NCBI GenBank assembly: GCA_947175545.1
Contig: CAMWNI010000003.1
Location: 86,535-150,534, forward strand
DNA: 64,000 nt
Source: an uncultured Porphyromonadaceae bacterium
GTDB taxonomy: Bacteria > Bacteroidota > Bacteroidia > Bacteroidales > Muribaculaceae
Direction: 5' to 3'
Positions 8,267 to 16,781 of this stretch are shown piece after piece. The number at the start of each line of letters is the position of its first letter. Position 1 is the first letter of the stretch. The notes beneath the pieces were generated by a model that was not told the DNA's origin, ran no database searches, and worked only from the letters and a program-made list of their open reading frames with translations. The translations under genes and the position numbers were made by a program.

Positions 8267-9049
8267 ATGAAACTTACTTTTCTTGGTACCGGAACCAGTA
8301 CCGGTGTGCCGCAAATTATGTGTAACTGCCCGACGTGTCAGAGCCGTGATGATCATGACAAGCGTCTGCGCTGTTCGGCAATGGTGACTTATAAGGGCAA
8401 GAATATTCTGATTGATTGCGGACCGGACTTCCGTCAGCAGATGTTAACCCAGGGATCTCCTATGCTGGAGGCTCTTCTGGTGACCCACAGTCATTACGAC
8501 CACGTTGGTGGCGTTGACGATTTGCGGCCTTATTGCGCCATGGGTGACGGTTTCCCGATTTATTGTCGTCCGGATGTTGCCGGCGATCTTCGCGACCGCG
8601 TTCCTTATTGTTTCGCTGAGGCGCCTTATCCCGGAGTTCCGGCGTTTAATATTACGGAAGTGACAACGAAGCCGTTTCAGGTTGCCGATCTTGAGGTTGT
8701 GCCGTTGCCGGTGATGCATCATAGGCTGCCGATTATCGGTTTCAAGATGGAAAATCTTGCGTACATTACCGACGCGAAGATTATTCCTGATTCAACTCTG
8801 GAGCTGATTCGCGGTGTGGATACTTTGGTTATCAATGCGCTTAGGCTGAAGGACCATCACTCACACATGAATCTCCAGCAGGCTCTGGACGTTATTGCAG
8901 AGGTAAAACCCCGAGTGGCATATCTGACTCATCTGAGCCATGGCATCGGTCCGGCGGTGGAGGCGAGTCTGCGTCTGCCCGATGGTGTCAAACTTGCCTA
9001 CGACGGATTAGTAATTCATATCCCTGATCAATTCGATGAAAATGAATAG
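8267..9049 (+). CDS. MBL-fold metallo-hydrolase (PhnP/RNase Z-like)
   Basis: 260 residues, cytosolic. The metallo-beta-lactamase zinc motif THSHYDHVGG (HxHxDH) is at about residues 74-83, with the N-terminal LGTGTSTGVP strand-loop and LIDCGPDFRQQ typical of the PhnP/lipoate-associated subgroup. Two cysteine pairs (CNCPTC) near the N-terminus are a usual zinc-knuckle feature of that subgroup. Later metal ligands are at MHHRLP, ITDAK and HSHMN. The exact substrate (phosphodiester or RNA) cannot be read from sequence. Its stop overlaps the start of the next gene, so the two form an operon. Confidence 0.9.
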   Translation: MKLTFLGTGTSTGVPQIMCNCPTCQSRDDHDKRLRCSAMVTYKGKNILIDCGPDFRQQMLTQGSPMLEALLVTHSHYDHVGGVDDLRPYCAMGDGFPIYCRPDVAGDLRDRVPYCFAEAPYPGVPAFNITEVTTKPFQVADLEVVPLPVMHHRLPIIGFKMENLAYITDAKIIPDSTLELIRGVDTLVINALRLKDHHSHMNLQQALDVIAEVKPRVAYLTHLSHGIGPAVEASLRLPDGVKLAYDGLVIHIPDQFDENE

Positions 9050-9440
9050 CACAACTTTATCTCCCCGAATAGTTGCCCTTGGCGGCGACGGCATAGCCGC
9101 TGTTTTCCCTTCAGGAGTGGTAGTTTTTAATTTTGAAAACGATGATGAAGGCAAATTGTCACAGCTGTTGAGCGCAGCGCCCATAAAGCCGGTGACATTT
9201 CTTGCGACGAGGTTTACTCCGCAGGTATTCTCGCAGGCTGAAACCCGCAATCGTACGTTCATTTTTTCGGAAAAGTTCATTGATCGCAACGGTGTCAGCG
9301 CGGAATATCCCGTCCAGTGGCTTGCCGAAGGCAATCTGATTCCGATGGTGCCGGGCAATTTTCAGGTAACCGCTACGTCGACCGGCTTTGAGGTCGAAAC
9401 GGTTGATCCTGACCCTGCCATGAAGTATGTGTTCGATTAA
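9036..9440 (+). CDS. Conserved small protein of unknown function
   Basis: 134 residues, no signal peptide or membrane segment, so cytosolic. It begins at ATG 9036, inside the last codons of the MBL-hydrolase gene (14-base overlap); a second ATG at 9042 is equally possible. The sequence is beta-rich (IVALGGDGIAAVFPSGVVVF, then a C-terminal VTATSTGFEVETVD). I do not recognise the family. Tight coupling to the hydrolase suggests a related role. Transcription probably ends at the hairpin 9507-9543. Confidence 0.65.
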   Translation: MKMNSTTLSPRIVALGGDGIAAVFPSGVVVFNFENDDEGKLSQLLSAAPIKPVTFLATRFTPQVFSQAETRNRTFIFSEKFIDRNGVSAEYPVQWLAEGNLIPMVPGNFQVTATSTGFEVETVDPDPAMKYVFD

Positions 9441-9506
9441 TTCGAAATTAAAGTTAAAAGTAATATTCCCTTTGTGGGGCGAGAGCCTCAGGATGCGGGA
9501 ATAGAA

Positions 9507-9543
9507 AAACCGGGAGGTTGCCCTTGGGGCGACCTCCCGGTTT
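9507..9543. terminator. Bidirectional terminator between converging units
   Basis: 12-bp perfect stem AAACCGGGAGGT (9507-9518) with 9532-9543, 13-base loop. A run of five T follows on the minus strand (after tsf) and a shorter T run on the plus strand. It sits between the converging MBL-hydrolase and tsf operons. Confidence 0.8.
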
Positions 9544-9569
9544 ATGTTGGCGTTGAGAAATTCTCGAGA

Positions 9570-10562
9570 TTAGTCCTGGTTGAGGTTTACGCGCTTGAAG
9601 GAAACGACGGTCAGACCCTTCTGAGTCTGTTCGAGATACTGACCGATGGTCAGGCTGCTGTCCTTCACGAATTCCTGCTCAACGAGTACGTTTTCTTTGT
9701 AGAACTTGTTGATGCGGCCCTTGACGATGTTTTCAATCATCTGAGCGGGGAGGTTTGCAGCCTTCTGTTCAGAAACTTCGGCGATAATCTTGCGTGCCTG
9801 TTCAGCCTGCTCGGGGGTAATCCAGCCCTTGCTCATATTAGACTCGATGTGGGCTTCAGAGTCAACGTGGGCGGGGTTGATGCCGGCCTTGCTCAGAGCG
9901 GCGGCAACAGCCTTCTGCACCTGTTCCTGCTTGGTCTTTTCGATTGCTACGTTCTTTTCAGACTCAATGATGGCTTCCGAAACAGACTCGCGGTTAACAG
10001 CAACGGGGTTCATTGAAGCAACCTGCATTGCAACGTCGCGGCCAACCTGATAGTCAACGCCTTCTACGTTGAATCCGCAGATTGTAGCGAGCTTGTTGCC
10101 AAGGTGGTTGTAAGAAGTGGTTGAGGGCGCTTCAATCCATTCGTAAGAACCGATTTCGGTCTTTTCGCCTGTCTTGCCGCCTTCTTCAATAACGAGGTCG
10201 GCAACGGTCAGACCGTCAACTGTTACAGCCTTGAGTTCGTCGAGGCTCTTGCATTTGTTGGCAACAGCCAGGTCAAGAAGTTTCTGGGTGAGGGCAACGA
10301 ATCCGGCGTTCTTTGCAACGAAGTCGGTTTCGCAGTTGAGGGCAACGATAGCGGCGAACGAGCCTTCGTTCTTAGCCAGCACGCATCCTTCTGCTGCGTT
10401 GCGGTCTTCACGCTTTGCGGCAACTGCCTGTCCTTTTTTGCGAAGGATTTCAACTGCTGCTTCGATGTCACCGTTGGTTTCGGCCAGAGCCTTTTTGCAG
10501 TCCATCAGGCCGGCGCTGGTGAGGTGGCGCAGCTTGGTGATTTCTGCCATTGTAACTGCCAT
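9570..10562 (-). CDS. tsf: Translation elongation factor Ts
   Basis: 330 residues. EF-Ts recycles EF-Tu by exchanging GDP for GTP in the cytosol. The N-terminal UBA-like helix and the signature [18 protein letters not shown] are clear, as is the core motif [10 protein letters not shown]. It is longer than the E. coli protein, as usual in Bacteroidetes, with an extended C-terminal half (INPAHVDSE, then [10 protein letters not shown]). It is the last gene of the rplM-rpsI-rpsB-tsf cluster, with 137 bases separating it from rpsB; that spacer contains a hairpin (10604-10641). ATG start at 10562. Confidence 0.98.
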   Translation of the reverse strand: MAVTMAEITKLRHLTSAGLMDCKKALAETNGDIEAAVEILRKKGQAVAAKREDRNAAEGCVLAKNEGSFAAIVALNCETDFVAKNAGFVALTQKLLDLAVANKCKSLDELKAVTVDGLTVADLVIEEGGKTGEKTEIGSYEWIEAPSTTSYNHLGNKLATICGFNVEGVDYQVGRDVAMQVASMNPVAVNRESVSEAIIESEKNVAIEKTKQEQVQKAVAAALSKAGINPAHVDSEAHIESNMSKGWITPEQAEQARKIIAEVSEQKAANLPAQMIENIVKGRINKFYKENVLVEQEFVKDSSLTIGQYLEQTQKGLTVVSFKRVNLNQD

Positions 10563-10603
10563 ATATCTTAAGGTATTAAGGGAGTTAATGATTGTTTAAT
10601 GAA

Positions 10604-10641
10604 TAAATCGGGGCTGTCTCTTTTGCGAGGCATCCCCGATT
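10604..10641 (-). other. Hairpin between rpsB and tsf
   Basis: 9-bp stem AAATCGGGG (10604-10612) with 10633-10641 and an inner CTC/GAG pairing. No T tract follows on the minus strand, so it looks like an mRNA-stabilising or partial-attenuation structure rather than a terminator. Inference only. Confidence 0.4.
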
Positions 10642-10699
10642 TACTGTTGTTAGCTTGTTTTTTTGTTGATTCGGGGCTTGAATCCGTCGGGGCTGTTTT

Positions 10700-11521
10700 T
10701 TATTCAGCAGCAGCTTCGCCTTCGGCGGGAGCGGCAGCAGCGGGACGAGCCACGCGACGACGCTCGCGGCGGGGAGCAGCGGCTTCGCCTTCAGTAGCTT
10801 CAGCTTCGGCGGCAGCGGAGTCAGCCTTTTCAACCTTGCGCTCTTCGATGCCTTCGTTCATGGCAGCGATGACGGTGTCAAGTACGAGTTCGATGCTCTT
10901 TGAAGCGTCATCGTTGGCGGGGATAACGAAGTCTACGCCATTGGGGTTTGAGTTGGTGTCAACCATAGCGAACACGGGGATACCGAGACGGATGGCTTCG
11001 GCAACTGCGATGTGTTCCTTGTGGACGTCAATAACGAACAGAGCGGCGGGCAGACGGTTGAGGTCAGCGATTGAGCCGAGGTTCTTCTCGAGTTTGGCGC
11101 GCTGGCGGGTGATTTGCAGTTTTTCGCGCTTTGAGAGGTTATCGAAGGTGCCGTCCTTGGTCATCTTGTCAATAGCGGTCATTTTCTTGACAGCCTTGCG
11201 GATGGTCGGGAAGTTGGTCAGCATGCCGCCGGGCCAGCGCTCGATAACGTAAGGCATACCAACGGAAGATGCCTTGTCGGCAACGACCTGTTTGGCCTGC
11301 TTTTTGGTGGCAACGAAGAGAACCTTCTTGCCGCTCTTGGCGATAGACTTCAGCGCGTTAGCAGCTTCTTCAAGCTTGGCCTGGGTCTTGTAGAGGTCAA
11401 GGATGTGGATACCGTTACGCTCCATGAAGATGTAAGGAGCCATTGCGGGATTCCATTTACGTTTGAGGTGGCCGAAGTGACAGCCGGCTTCGAGCAGTTG
11501 CTCAAAAGAGGGAGTTGACAT
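10700..11521 (-). CDS. rpsB: 30S ribosomal protein S2
   Basis: 273 residues. The N-terminus reads PSFEQLLEAGCHFGHLKRKWNPAM, the classic S2 opening, and GSIADLNRLPAALFVIDVHKE and NDDASKSIELVLDTV are intact. After the conserved core it has a low-complexity tail of about 45 residues, rich in Ala, Glu and Arg (APRRERRRVARPAAAAP), common in Bacteroidales S2. It lies upstream of tsf as in most bacteria. Its leader (11522-11632) carries a branched hairpin. Confidence 0.98.
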   Translation of the reverse strand: MSTPSFEQLLEAGCHFGHLKRKWNPAMAPYIFMERNGIHILDLYKTQAKLEEAANALKSIAKSGKKVLFVATKKQAKQVVADKASSVGMPYVIERWPGGMLTNFPTIRKAVKKMTAIDKMTKDGTFDNLSKREKLQITRQRAKLEKNLGSIADLNRLPAALFVIDVHKEHIAVAEAIRLGIPVFAMVDTNSNPNGVDFVIPANDDASKSIELVLDTVIAAMNEGIEERKVEKADSAAAEAEATEGEAAAPRRERRRVARPAAAAPAEGEAAAE

Positions 11522-11568
11522 TTTAAATAATCTTTTTTAATTGTTTTGTTTACGTTCTTTTCAAAATC

Positions 11569-11612
11569 AATCCCGGAGTAGGGAGCCGTTGATCGGCTCC
11601 ATCGCCGGGATT
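11569..11612 (-). other. Branched hairpin in the rpsI-rpsB spacer, possible S2 leader
   Basis: An outer 8-bp stem (AATCCCGG 11569-11576 with 11605-11612) encloses a 7-bp stem (GGAGCCG 11582-11588 with 11594-11600). It lies in the 111-base spacer before rpsB. It may be a processing or autoregulatory leader for S2, or a weak terminator after rpsI: A/T-rich sequence follows on the minus strand but without a strong T run. Confidence 0.4.
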
Positions 11613-11632
11613 TAGATGCTAAACAAGTCCGA

Positions 11633-12019
11633 TTAACGCTTAGAGAACTGGAAGCGCTTGCGGGCCTTGGGCTGACCGGGCTTCTTACGCTCGACGGCAC
11701 GGGGGTCGCGGGTCATGAAGCCTTCAGCACGAAGGGCGGGTTTGTCTTCGGGGTTAACCTTTACGAGAGCGCGGGCAATTGCGAGACGCAGAGCCTCGGC
11801 CTGGCCTTTGTAGCCGCCGCCGTCGAGGTTAACCTGAATGTCATACTTCTCCGGGCAGTTCAGAGTCAGCAGGGGCTGCTTCACAATGTACTGAAGGATT
11901 TCCGAGGGGAAGTATTCGGTCAGGGTACGCTTGTTGATGGTGATTACGCCGTTACCTTCTTTGAGGATTACGCGGGCAATGGCTGCCTTGCGGCGACCAA
12001 CGGTGTTGATAGTTTCCAT
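11633..12019 (-). CDS. rpsI: 30S ribosomal protein S9
   Basis: 128 residues. It opens with TVGRRKAAIARVIL and ends with the canonical basic tail RKKPGQPKARKRFQFSKR, whose terminal KR reaches the ribosomal P site in known structures. The RNA-binding GGGYKGQAEALRLAIARAL segment is intact. It follows rplM by 20 bases, the usual L13-S9 pairing. Confidence 0.98.
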   Translation of the reverse strand: METINTVGRRKAAIARVILKEGNGVITINKRTLTEYFPSEILQYIVKQPLLTLNCPEKYDIQVNLDGGGYKGQAEALRLAIARALVKVNPEDKPALRAEGFMTRDPRAVERKKPGQPKARKRFQFSKR

Positions 12020-12039
12020 TATTGCTGCAGGCAGGTTAA

Positions 12040-12522
12040 TTATTTATTGAGTTTGCTGAGGTCAAGCACTTTAGGCTCCTGGGCAGCGTGGGGATGCTCG
12101 GCGCCGTTGTAAACGTGCATGTTTTCAATGAGTTTGCGACCCAGACGGTTCTTGGGAAGCATGCCCTTCATAACGCGGTTGAAGAGCGGGTGGATGCCGG
12201 GCTTGAGGTGCTTGTTGAAGCTCTTCTTCATCAGCACTTCAGGAGTCAGTTCCTTCTGACCGCCGGGATAGCCTGAGAAGGTCAGGTAGATGTGGTCAGT
12301 CATCTTTTTGCCGGTCAGGACAACCTTGTCGGCGTTGATGATGATTACGTTGTCGCCACATTCAACGTTGGGCGAGTAGCAGGGCTTGTTTTTGCCCATC
12401 AGAATTTTGGCTACCTCAGAGCAGAGACGACCGAGATGCAGGCCGGTTGCGTCAATCACATACCATTCGTGATTGATGCTGGCGGCATTGGGAGAGAGGG
12501 TTCTGTAACTTAATGAATCCAC
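12040..12522 (-). CDS. rplM: 50S ribosomal protein L13
   Basis: 160 residues from a GTG start at 12522, giving MDSLSYRTLSPNAASINHEW as expected for Bacteroidales L13. Typical L13 blocks are GLHLGRLCSEVAKILMGKNKP, HIYLTFSGYPGG and MLPKNRLGRKLIENMHVYNG. It is the first gene of the L13-S9-S2-EF-Ts cluster. Its promoter is at 12637-12667, leaving a leader of about 110 nt that could carry autoregulation by L13; that is inference. Confidence 0.97.
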   Translation of the reverse strand: MDSLSYRTLSPNAASINHEWYVIDATGLHLGRLCSEVAKILMGKNKPCYSPNVECGDNVIIINADKVVLTGKKMTDHIYLTFSGYPGGQKELTPEVLMKKSFNKHLKPGIHPLFNRVMKGMLPKNRLGRKLIENMHVYNGAEHPHAAQEPKVLDLSKLNK

Positions 12523-12636
12523 GATTTAATGGTTTATTTATCAGTTCTTTACATTTGGTTCCTGCTGGCGGTTTGCTTGGCCAAAAGCGCCCCGTCCGGC
12601 GGTGCTACCGGAGTTAGATTGGATAAAATCGGTGTG

Positions 12637-12667
12637 CAAAGTTACGAATTTTTCGCGAATTGACAAT
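12637..12667 (-). promoter_or_regulatory. Promoter of the rplM operon
   Basis: On the minus strand ATTG (12664-12667), 19 bases, then TAACTTTG (12637-12644). The start of transcription should be near 12630. The leader down to the GTG contains G/C-rich complementary patches (for instance CCGG repeats at 12590-12615). Confidence 0.75.
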
Positions 12668-12710
12668 GTTTTTGCCAAAAAAAGTTTTTTTGAGAGGTTA
12701 AATGCTGTGA

Positions 12711-12764
12711 TTTAACATAGTTTAACAAATGGGGGGGGTAGTTGCTACTTTTTCTTTAACTTTG
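12711..12764 (+). promoter_or_regulatory. Unusual promoter: TTTAACA direct repeat, G8 tract, TAACTTTG
   Basis: TTTAACATAGTTTAACA (12711-12727), eight G (12731-12738), 18 bases, then TAACTTTG (12757-12764). The layout is the same as at 8109-8163, with the spacer differing by one base. It faces the lipoprotein gene at 12815. Confidence 0.6.
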
Positions 12765-12814
12765 TCGCGATTTTACAACCCCAAGTTATTTATTATTATC
12801 AAATTAGTAAAGTT

Positions 12815-13204
12815 ATGAAAAAAGTTTCAACGATTTTAACCCTTTTCTTTGCCAGCGTTTTCATGCTGACATTAAGTTCTTGTGGTGACAGTTCCGATGG
12901 CCTCAGCGGGTGGTATGTAAGCTCCGGTGCTGATAATGGTGGTGGCGGTGCCTATAATTTTGTTAGCAGCAAAAATGTTGAGGTTTATACATCCTTGTAC
13001 CCTTATCGGTATAGTTATCCGGATTGGATGAAAAACAATATTGTCACAGTCAAAGGTACGAAGTACCGCTATAATTATAAGAGCAATTACACCTATACAT
13101 ATAAAGATGGAGTCATCTATATCCCGATGGCAGGTCAGATGCTGAACAAGTCAGGCAATACGCTTCGTCGCGACGGCTCAAGCGACACTTTCATCAAGCG
13201 CTGA
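12815..13204 (+). CDS. Small lipoprotein of unknown function
   Basis: 129 residues. MKKVSTILTLFFASVFMLTL is followed by the lipobox SSC (Cys23), then a short Gly/Ser linker. The mature part is rich in Tyr (YRYNYKSNYTYTYKDG) and looks like a compact beta domain. No family recognised. It stands alone between a divergent ribosomal operon and its own strong terminator. Its promoter shares the TTTAACA/G8 arrangement with the exported-protein run at 8069, which hints at co-regulation with that envelope operon. Confidence 0.75.
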   Translation: MKKVSTILTLFFASVFMLTLSSCGDSSDGLSGWYVSSGADNGGGGAYNFVSSKNVEVYTSLYPYRYSYPDWMKNNIVTVKGTKYRYNYKSNYTYTYKDGVIYIPMAGQMLNKSGNTLRRDGSSDTFIKR

Positions 13205-13223
13205 CACATACATTATAAAATAC

Positions 13224-13276
13224 TCCCGGAGGAATGTCTGATAGGCTGCACATCGGCCCAAGACGTTCCTCCGGGA
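13224..13276 (+). terminator. Strong rho-independent terminator
   Basis: 16-bp stem with one G-U pair, 13224-13239 with 13261-13276, followed by a T-rich stretch (TTTCTTTT). It ends the lipoprotein transcript and also insulates the converging gene at 13326. Confidence 0.85.
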
Positions 13277-13325
13277 TTTCTTTTGTGGCGGTCTGCGACG
13301 GTGGCAGACACGGTTTGGGGCAGGG

Positions 13326-14366
13326 TCAGCGGTCATATTTCTCGGCGCGGATGCCTTTGCGCGGAAGTCCGACCATGCCCCGGAGGCGGTTGATCATTTT
13401 TTCTTTTGGCGAAAGAGGCTTCAGGCTGAGACCGGCAAGGTTTTCGTCCGGTTTGGCTTTCACTCGCAGTCCGGTGTGGTCAATCGAGTCCACTCGGCAT
13501 ATAAGTCGGGCTATGTCGGACGAGAGTTCGGGGAGATTGTCGGGCATCATGGCTTGCAGCATGTCTGCTTCCGGCCGCTTCTGTTCCAGATGTCTGGCTT
13601 CGCTGACGGAAAGGTTCTCGCGGCCGGCTATGTAAAGTTCAGCATAGGTCCTGACGCTGAAAGGCTCTGACGGGCGGTTGAACTTGAACATGTTGCGTCC
13701 GCGCCCGTTCGATTCGATATTGAAGGTCATCATCTCCAGGTTGCTTTCAGTGATTGTCCGGCCGCTGACAGCCCGGAAGTAGTAGTTGATGTCGAAACGT
13801 TCGAAGTCAACTCCGCGTGCAAAGAAGTCGTTCAATCCCGGAACCCAACGGCGGCTGTCGGGGTGGGCCAGTACATTGACTTTAAGGTCAACCTGGTCGT
13901 CATTGCGCAGCCATATTTCCGTCGGCCGGTATTTGCCGGCTATGGTGTCGGTCGAAAAAGGCTCGTTAAGATTTCCCGGTATTGGAATACGGCTTGGAAT
14001 TCTTATCCAGTCAGACCATGAGAAGTGTTGATTGAAGCGGTTACTGACGCTGTCAGTTCCAGCTGAGTCGATGAAGCGGTAGTATGACTTCGATGATAGA
14101 ATCCGGGGGGTATGCCATCCGGTGAAACGCTTGACGTTGTTTGACGGGGTCATGAAGTCGACCCATTTTTCGCGAAACATGAAAACGGTGTCGCCACCCG
14201 CTGTCAGTTCGGAATATTCGCGCAGATAGCCGATGGTGTGAAGTACCTGCTGTTTGTGGGCGCTGACCGTCACTTCGTTCAGGCGTATGTTTTTATCCGG
14301 CAAAGTGGCGGAAGGTGATGTAAATGGTAAAATCGGGCAAGCGGCTGCGATGAGGAAACGTTTCAT
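13326..14366 (-). CDS. Exported protein of unknown function, carboxypeptidase-regulatory-like start
   Basis: 346 residues with a short signal peptide (MKRFLIAAACPILPFTSPSA). The mature N-terminus reads IRLNEVTVSAHKQQVLHTIGY, as in Bacteroidetes proteins whose carboxypeptidase-regulatory-like domain ends in an EVxV segment before a larger unknown domain; here the domain proper is absent. The rest is mixed, with aromatic-rich blocks (FSWSDWIRIPSRIPIPG) and a basic C-terminus. It is probably periplasmic or outer-membrane associated. It is transcribed alone; a TATATTTG box ends only five bases before the ATG, so its mRNA would have almost no leader. Confidence 0.65.
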   Translation of the reverse strand: MKRFLIAAACPILPFTSPSATLPDKNIRLNEVTVSAHKQQVLHTIGYLREYSELTAGGDTVFMFREKWVDFMTPSNNVKRFTGWHTPRILSSKSYYRFIDSAGTDSVSNRFNQHFSWSDWIRIPSRIPIPGNLNEPFSTDTIAGKYRPTEIWLRNDDQVDLKVNVLAHPDSRRWVPGLNDFFARGVDFERFDINYYFRAVSGRTITESNLEMMTFNIESNGRGRNMFKFNRPSEPFSVRTYAELYIAGRENLSVSEARHLEQKRPEADMLQAMMPDNLPELSSDIARLICRVDSIDHTGLRVKAKPDENLAGLSLKPLSPKEKMINRLRGMVGLPRKGIRAEKYDR

Positions 14367-14371
14367 GGGCG

Positions 14372-14379
14372 CAAATATA
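14372..14379 (-). promoter_or_regulatory. -7 box immediately before the gene at 14366
   Basis: TATATTTG on the minus strand, five bases before the ATG. The -33 box is not obvious. A leaderless or near-leaderless message is implied. Confidence 0.45.
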
Positions 14380-14488
14380 CGTCAATCAGTCAAATAAGTC
14401 TCGCTCACTTATGAAAGTTTGAGAAATTTTCACTCTCTTTATTATATATAAGGTGTCTGTGTGAAAATTTGTTTAGAACTTGTTTAGA

Positions 14489-14506
14489 TAAATTTGCGTA
14501 TATTTG
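14489..14506 (+). promoter_or_regulatory. Two overlapping -7 boxes before the GH84 gene
   Basis: TAAATTTG (14489-14495, plus flanking T) and TATATTTG (14499-14506) lie just before the ATG at 14511. TTTG at 14468-14471 could serve as -33 box for the first. The transcript would again have a very short leader. Confidence 0.45.
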
Positions 14507-14510
14507 CGCC

Positions 14511-16745
14511 ATGATGAAAGGTATTATTACATTGTTGAGTTTCCTGTTGGCTGCGGATGTTGCGACAGCTCAGGATTTTGATTTGTCAAGCCAGCGCGGC
14601 GAGGAGCAGACGGTCAATAAGGTGTCAGGCGCGGCTGTTGAACGTCAGATTGCACCGATTAACCCGACGCCTAAGTCAGTGGTTCAGAAAGCGGGAACGC
14701 CTCTTGCGTTAGTCAACGGTTTTAAAATCAATGATAAACGCAAAGCGTTTGCGGGCGACGTTGACGATATAGTCGTATCGCCCCGAGGAGCGACATTGAC
14801 TGTTGATTTCGGGCCGAAGCAGGCCGCCAAAGCCGGAGTGAAGCCTGTTTCAGGCGCATATCGCCTGAGCGTTACCGGCAAGGGTGTAACGATTACCGGT
14901 TATGACGAGACGGGTGCGTTCTATGGACTGCAAACCCTGCGTCAGTTGCTTGCCGACGCGCCGGTAGCGCTTGCTCAGATGGAGATTCTTGACTGGCCTG
15001 AACTGCCCCATCGCGGAGTGGTTGAGGGGTTTTACGGCACTCCATGGAGCCATCTTGTGCGTCTTTCGCTGATTGACTTTTACGGCAAGAATAAGCTGAA
15101 TGATTATATATATGGTCCGAAAGACGACCCATATCACAGTTCGCCGAACTGGCGCTTGCCTTATCCGCCGGACCAGGCCGAGAAAATCCGCGAACTTGTC
15201 GACGCCTGCCGGAGAGCGCGCGTCAATTTCGTGTGGGCCATTCATCCGGGTAAGGATATCCGATGGGATAAGGCCGACTATGACAGTCTGCTTTGTAAAC
15301 TTGACCATATGTATGGCCTTGGGGTCAGGGATTTCGCGCTCTTCTTTGATGACATTGAGGGCATCGGGACCGATCCGCACCGTCAGGCAGCCCTTGTCAA
15401 CGATCTGACCCGCGATTTCGTAGAGAAGAAAGGAGACGTGGCCGATCTGATGATTTGTCCGACTGACTATTCGCAGATGTGGGCTAATCCGACCGAACGA
15501 GGCACGTTGGCTGTCTATGGCCGTGAACTGACCGACAAGGCCGAGGTGTTTTGGACCGGAGCCGTTGTTTGCAGCAATCTGACGCCTCAAACGCTTGATT
15601 TTGTCAATTCACGTATCAGACGCCCGGCGCTGTTCTGGTGGAACTTCCCCGTTACAGACTATTGCAGGAACTATCTGCTTCAGGGTCCCGTTTACGGACT
15701 TGACACGACGTTGACGGCGACTGATGTCGCAGGCATAGAGAGTAACCCGATGGAGCATGGCGAGGCGTCGAAGCTGGCCCTCTACGGAGAGGCGGATTAT
15801 GCCTGGAATCCTGCGGCGTATAATCCGCTTGATAATTGGGAACGCGGTCTGCGCTATATGATGCCGGATGCGGCCGAGGCTTATCGCACGTTTGCCATTC
15901 ATAACTGCGATACGGAAACGGGCTATCGCCGCGACGAGTCGTGGGAGACCGAAACATTCGCGTTCGATTCATATACTCCGGAACAATTTGAGGCTCTGCG
16001 CGAGGAATTTGAGCGTGTTGCGTCCGCTCCTGCGAAGATTCGCGCCGCAGCAGGCAACGATCTGCTGCTCATGGAGCTGGATCCTTGGCTTGTCGAGTTT
16101 GAAAAACTTGGACAGCGCGGTTTGCGCGTGTTGGACCTTATCAAGTCTTTCGAAGCAGGCAACGACTCGCTGTTTAAGGTTGAATATCAGGCGAGTCTGA
16201 TGTCTGCCGATGATCGGGCGGCCTACGATGCCCACAAGGTGGCCACGATGAAGTTGCAGCCTTTCTATGAGAAGGCGATGGACGATATGTATTGCGCGTT
16301 TTATCAGCGTATGACCGGAGAGGTCGCTCCCCTTTACCGGGGGATTGGAACTTATGCGAATCTTGAGTCGGTCCAAAGCAAAATGATGACCGACGGCAAT
16401 GATTCCACGTTCTATACAAGTGCGGTTGGACAAAACCCCGGCGATTGGATTGGTCTTGACCTTATGGCTCCACGTGAAATCAGGGAGATTGACATAAAAC
16501 AGGGACGCAATTCGGTTGATGATGTGGACTATTTTGACCATGTGGTCCTTGAGGCTTCGCTTGATGGCGAAACATGGACCGCGCTGACCGAACCGTTTGT
16601 GTGTACATATGAACTCGGCTACCACGGTGAGCCGTTTACGGCTCGTTACGTCCGCCTGCGCCGTTTGGACTCCGAGCGCCGTAATTGGGTGGCTATACGC
16701 GAATTCAGTGTTGGGCTGACACGCGAATTGCCGAAGTTGTTCTAA
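14511..16745 (+). CDS. GH84 beta-N-acetylglucosaminidase (O-GlcNAcase type)
   Basis: About 744 residues; ATG 14511 or 14514. Exported (signal MKGIITLLSFLLAADVATAQ). An N-terminal GH20b-like domain (about 50-150) is followed by the GH84 barrel, opened by HRGVVEGFYGTPWSH and KNKLNDYIYGPKDDPYH. The catalytic Asp pair is in FFDDIEG at D280-D281 (counting from 14511); in this family the two Asp residues drive substrate-assisted catalysis through the 2-acetamido group. After a helical region, the C-terminus is a discoidin-like beta sandwich (WIGLDLMAPREIREIDIKQG, then ARYVRLRRLD). Length and order match the known Bacteroides GH84. It likely acts on mucin-type or O-GlcNAc sugars in the periplasm. 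Confidence 0.96.
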   Translation: MMKGIITLLSFLLAADVATAQDFDLSSQRGEEQTVNKVSGAAVERQIAPINPTPKSVVQKAGTPLALVNGFKINDKRKAFAGDVDDIVVSPRGATLTVDFGPKQAAKAGVKPVSGAYRLSVTGKGVTITGYDETGAFYGLQTLRQLLADAPVALAQMEILDWPELPHRGVVEGFYGTPWSHLVRLSLIDFYGKNKLNDYIYGPKDDPYHSSPNWRLPYPPDQAEKIRELVDACRRARVNFVWAIHPGKDIRWDKADYDSLLCKLDHMYGLGVRDFALFFDDIEGIGTDPHRQAALVNDLTRDFVEKKGDVADLMICPTDYSQMWANPTERGTLAVYGRELTDKAEVFWTGAVVCSNLTPQTLDFVNSRIRRPALFWWNFPVTDYCRNYLLQGPVYGLDTTLTATDVAGIESNPMEHGEASKLALYGEADYAWNPAAYNPLDNWERGLRYMMPDAAEAYRTFAIHNCDTETGYRRDESWETETFAFDSYTPEQFEALREEFERVASAPAKIRAAAGNDLLLMELDPWLVEFEKLGQRGLRVLDLIKSFEAGNDSLFKVEYQASLMSADDRAAYDAHKVATMKLQPFYEKAMDDMYCAFYQRMTGEVAPLYRGIGTYANLESVQSKMMTDGNDSTFYTSAVGQNPGDWIGLDLMAPREIREIDIKQGRNSVDDVDYFDHVVLEASLDGETWTALTEPFVCTYELGYHGEPFTARYVRLRRLDSERRNWVAIREFSVGLTRELPKLF

Positions 16746-16751
16746 ATGCAC

Positions 16752-16781
16752 AAAAAAACATCCGCTTTTCAGCGGATGTTT
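16752..16781 (-). terminator. Terminator at the end of queE
   Basis: 11-bp perfect stem AAACATCCGCT (16756-16766) with 16771-16781, four-base loop, followed by T7 on the minus strand. The upper arm overlaps the queE stop codon at 16769-16771. It may also stop the converging GH84 transcript. Confidence 0.85.

Noticed and set aside
14850..16751. Open frames of up to 260 codons opposite the GH84 gene
   Set aside because: Shadow frames of a high-GC gene; no domain features.
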